DNA of 10,000 nt, taken from positions 602,252 to 612,251 of the forward strand of contig BLFN01000010.1 of the NCBI GenBank assembly GCA_014634225.1, written 5' to 3'. Under the pieces are notes generated by a model, which was given only the letters and a program-made list of their open reading frames with translations, was not told the DNA's origin and did no database searches. A program made the position numbers and the translations under genes. The stretch comes from Acropora yongei (lineage: Eukaryota; Cnidaria; Anthozoa; Scleractinia; Acroporidae). How positions within the stretch are numbered: position 1 is the stretch's first letter; the number at the start of each line of letters is the position of its first letter. Shown piece after piece: positions 7,185 to 10,000 of the stretch.

Positions 7185-9798
7185 ACATTCTAACAATAAA
7201 AAGTGGTGCCCTGCTAGCAGAGGTCTCTTTTGTCTTCCCACACAGTAGCTGACATACATATAAGAACACAAGAATGTTATGGATGTGTATTTCCATAACT
7301 TGCCGAACACAAGTTAACCATGAACCCAGAGTAATTGTTGGTTCATGGTTAGCTTGTTGTTAATTAGTAAGTTGGCATGCGTATTATTTTATCTTGTGAC
7401 AGGCTCTCGTAGTTCATTGGTTAATATGGAGGCACGCCCTTTGACAGCTGACATGCTGACACGACGCTGTGTGGTGACCAGATTATCAGATCTTACCATT
7501 GAGAGATTCAAAGAAGCAATTCAAACATTGGGAGCAGGTGCTATGTTGATACTGCTCCCCAAAAATACATCTCTCACTTCTCTGGAACAAATGCAGGTAA
7601 TATACCAGTGAGGGCCTTCCAGGGGTCTTAGGGAACAAGTGAACATGACCATTTACTTTTAGGGAACAAGAGATAAATTATCTTAAAATAACTTTTAGGG
7701 AACATGGGAACTGTTGAGTTGTAATCGGGAACAAGGGAACATTGATTTCCTGACCACTTGAAAAACTTTTTTAATGTGTAAGAGGGAAAAAAGCCTTTCC
7801 GGCAACAAAATATTGGCAAAGTATTACAATTTCTCTCATTTTACGGTCATCAAGGAGGAGAAAGAGGTGTTTTGCCAAGGAGTATCTGTATTATGACTAA
7901 CGGGGTAAAAGCTATGAAAGTAACTAACCATGAAAAAATAAAGTATGAAAGGCATTGTAGGGAACAGTGAGGAATATTTTTGGTGATCAAGAGAGCATGG
8001 AGTAGAATTTCTGGGAACAGGGGAACACAGTAAAAGTGAATTTCCGTCAGGGAACACCTTGATTTATTTTTAAGGAACAAGGGAACAACTGTAAATTGTT
8101 TTAGGGAACATGCACTCCCCCCTCCCCCTGGGAGGCCCTCACCAGTTTGCAGCTGCGTGCTCTACTGAGCAAACCAAGTAAAAACAATTCACCCTTTTGA
8201 GGGTATGATGTTAGGGGGAGAGTTTTTACTTTTGAGCAAAGTATTTTTCTTTTCTGTCAGGAGTGGCAACAACTGGAAAGGGATCTGTTGACTTTGGAGG
8301 TGCCAGTAGCTGTGTATTTTGCATATGAAGACAAGGAGCTGGCTGAGATTTATGAAGATATTAAAACAGCGATCAATACTGATCAGGCTGGTTCTGCATT
8401 TGAAGGTACATAATGTACAAATGACTGTGTAATTATTACTGTTTGTGAAATTATTATTAATACATAATAATCATTTCTCAGAAGATTAATGTGTAAATTC
8501 AAAGATTTAAGAATTTGTCTAAGTTGGTACATACTATTAGTTTTGATTCCTTTTATCTACAGTGTATGTTATTTCTTTTACATTAACAGTATGTATTGAA
8601 TAAAAATTGATGCATTGAATTCTTGACCATGAATTTCTTCAATATTATTACTATTCTTGTTATTGAAAAATACTCGGAAAAGTGGAAATTGTTAATGATA
8701 TCTTACAAGTTTCCTGTGCTGTACAGATTGTATTTTATTTCTAATACAATAACAACATTCTCAAAACTATTATTACATTTAAATTATTTTGACATTTTAT
8801 TATAAGCATTGCTTGGGGTGGCATCCACAAGTGGCCATCAGATGGTTGTAAATGTAGGTGAAGCCAAGGAGATTAAAGACATAACTATTACAAGTTTACA
8901 GGTACTGGAATTCACTTTGTAATGACTTTTTAAGCAGTCAGAATTTACCCTTCCGTTTTTGTCTAGCTCCTGGTCTGTTGCCTGTTTATAACTTAGTTCT
9001 TGTGTTGTCTAAATCATTTATGATGGTAAAAATGTGGTACTGTCCTTCAAAGTTCCCTTTTGGTCTTTGTATTCTAAGTTATTTAAGTGTTTCATAAAGG
9101 CTGCATGATTAGTACCCCAGTACTTTTAACACTACTGGGACCCTGCTCATGGAGTCCCTGCCCATGGAGTGAGAATACCTTGCATCTGAGCAGTTTTTCT
9201 TTCTCTGGGTCTACAAATATGCAACCAACCCACAGCCACGCTTGCTGAGAATCAGAACTTTTTCATCAAATGACAACTGATCAGAGATCATGTTCTGCCT
9301 AAACCTACTTGAAAAAAACGTCATGAATTTCTTGACAATTTTCCCTGAGCGAATGCCAGGGCTTTCTTTGGCTGAGTCAAAATGGGACTTTAGCATGCAA
9401 TGTTTTTTAGTCACGAATGGACATAGGGAGTAAACATCTTGCATGCCGTTCTTACTCTGATTCCTGTCAAGCTTATGACTGAGCTTGTGACTCCAATTTT
9501 CAAATAAGTTGTTATCCAGTGTAATCAAACTTATGAATCCGATTACAACCCCATCTCTGTTGCTCTGTAAATAAACAAGTAAATCATGTACAAATGAACA
9601 TTCTGTGGGCTCATAAAATGTCAACTTGTGCTGTCACAACTGCTTAACCCCCATTCCCTCACAATAACAGTTTGATTGTTGATTAGTTTATACATCTTTT
9701 TTTTATTATCACAGGGCAGATTAGCAGGCATGGGAGTTGATGAACAACTGCCCACCATTGGTGTTGTTACTCATTATGATACTTTTGGCATAGCACCA
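6262..9798 (+). CDS. NCLN: Nicalin (BOS complex subunit), 5' part, first five coding exons
   Basis: Nicalin is an ER membrane protein related to nicastrin and M28 aminopeptidases. With NOMO and TMEM147 it forms the BOS complex of the multipass translocon. Coding exons are 6262-6436, 7403-7596, 8261-8405, 8807-8901 and 9715-9798. All have GT-AG borders and joining phases, and together give the first 231 residues; the human protein is about 560, so the rest lies to the right. The start MLENASDFLE aligns with human MLEEAGEVLE. Residues ~15-31 form the hydrophobic signal segment. AAHEFPVFRMQQFDLQ (39-54) is almost identical to human AAHEFTVYRMQQYDLQ. NMEARPLTADMLTRRCV (66-82), VPVAVYFAYEDKEL (137-150) and GRLAGMGVDEQLPTIGVVTHYD (204-225) also follow the family. 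His223 and Asp225 correspond to the HxD of the peptidase fold, although nicalin is thought to be inactive. A sequon NTS lies near residue 114. A transposon sits in intron 2. No frameshift or stop is seen. Confidence 0.95.
7151..7186 (+). repeat. CAAAA/CAAAAA simple repeat
   Basis: About seven consecutive C-A(4-6) units inside nicalin intron 1. It is low-complexity sequence that could be a former poly-A tail or slippage product; no matching retroelement body is visible beside it. Confidence 0.65.
7316..7350. repeat. 11-bp inverted repeat (hairpin) in nicalin intron 1
   Basis: Arms aaccatgaacc (7316-7326) and ggttcatggtt (7340-7350) are perfect complements around a 13-base loop, and the match extends imperfectly outward (gtt on the left against agc on the right). 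It lies 52 bp before exon 2, so it could present a stem near the branch-point region. Confidence 0.5.
7604..8146. mobile_element. 531-bp non-autonomous DNA transposon in nicalin intron 2, with 6-bp target duplication
   Basis: The element occupies 7610-8140 and is flanked by the direct repeat ACCAGT (7604-7609 and 8141-8146). Its 16-bp terminal inverted repeats, GAGGGCCTTCCAGGGG on the left and the complement of GAGGGCCTCCCAGGGG on the right, differ at one base. The interior carries roughly a dozen copies of GGGAACA or GGGAACAAG, all in the same orientation and denser toward both ends. This resembles the clustered transposase-binding motifs of some DNA transposons. There is no transposase; the minus-strand open frames here are just translations of this repeat. 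It starts 13 bp after the exon 2 donor. I cannot assign a superfamily with confidence. Confidence 0.8.
8902..9714 (+). other. Nicalin intron 4, with an unrecognised minus-strand open frame
   Basis: An 813-bp intron from GTACTG to TTATCACAG. A hairpin, CCCAGTA (9116-9122) with TACTGGG (9133-9139), is followed by a repeated catggagt motif (9149-9156 and 9163-9170). On the minus strand an open frame of 137 codons (9624-9211) has a balanced amino-acid composition, including CPFVTKKHCMLKSH with Cys and His pairs, but I recognise no family. It could be a transposon relic or chance. No terminal repeats were found around it. Confidence 0.4.
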
Positions 9799-10000
9799 GT
9801 AAGTTGACTTTGACAGCAAAGCAGTCATTGCCACAAAATTGTGGGTCTTTGTTACAAAGCCATGTGTTGTAGAAGATATAGACCATTTTACAGTTGTGTG
9901 CTCAATTGCCTGGCCTTTGAATGATAGTGATGCTGGAGTTGACCTTGTTTGATAGAAACTTTGCTACTTTTCTTACATTATGTTAATGATGCTATTCTTA
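9799..10000 (+). other. Start of nicalin intron 5
   Basis: It begins with donor GTAAGT directly after exon 5 and runs out of the window. Nothing else is recognised in it. Confidence 0.7.

Larger units (their letters stand above)
6437..7402 (+). other. Nicalin intron 1
   Basis: A 966-bp intron from GTAAAC to GTGACAG. It contains an A-rich CAAAA/CAAAAA tract (7151-7186) and a hairpin-forming repeat near its 3' end (7316-7350). The part from 6480 to 7100 shows no recognisable gene or transposon ends. Confidence 0.75.

Noticed and set aside
7436..7520. A possible independent start of nicalin at internal Met codons in exon 2
   Set aside because: Exon 1 gives a convincing nicalin N-terminus and signal segment and joins exon 2 in frame.
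7628..8080. Several minus-strand open frames rich in 'CSLVP' and 'FP'
   Set aside because: They are translations of the repeated GGGAACA motif of the intron 2 transposon.

Overview
This window is nuclear DNA from an animal. Its genes are split by GT-AG introns with AT-rich, low-complexity interiors. Short non-autonomous DNA transposons lie in the introns and between genes. The protein matches (nicalin, RIIAD1, purple acid phosphatase) are metazoan. The TTAA-flanked 'CCCTTTCACTCCC' miniature element resembles ones I associate with coral genomes, so a cnidarian, probably a stony coral, is my best guess. The species cannot be fixed from this window.

Layout, left to right. (1) Positions 1-1934, + strand: the 3' end of a purple acid phosphatase gene (ACP7-like). 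It has two alternative versions of the penultimate coding exon (298-457 and 1255-1408) and one shared terminal exon (1733-1934). The intron between the two versions holds a TTAA-flanked piggyBac-type MITE that appears to sit inside another inverted-repeat element. (2) Positions 1935-2413: tail-to-tail intergenic space with a 290-bp foldback element. (3) Positions 2929-2414, - strand: a tentative two-exon small gene with one EF-hand-like motif. (4) Positions 2930-3312: a head-to-head promoter region with an imperfect RFX X-box. (5) Positions 3313-5361, + strand: a complete four-exon RIIAD1 orthologue (102 residues). (6) Positions 5362-6261: 3' UTR, intergenic DNA and the next promoter. (7) From 6262 to beyond the window, + strand: the first five coding exons of nicalin (NCLN). 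A 531-bp transposon with a 6-bp target duplication sits 13 bp after its second 5' splice site.

The genes are unrelated in role: a secreted or lysosomal-type phosphatase, a small RIIa-domain protein linked to cilia and flagella, and an ER translocon component. The RIIAD1/EF-hand divergent pair is the one place where neighbours may be co-regulated. No operon-like organisation, tRNA, rRNA or CRISPR was seen. The most interesting signal is the duplicated phosphatase exon: its splice phases require exactly one copy to be used, because including both gives an immediate stop codon.
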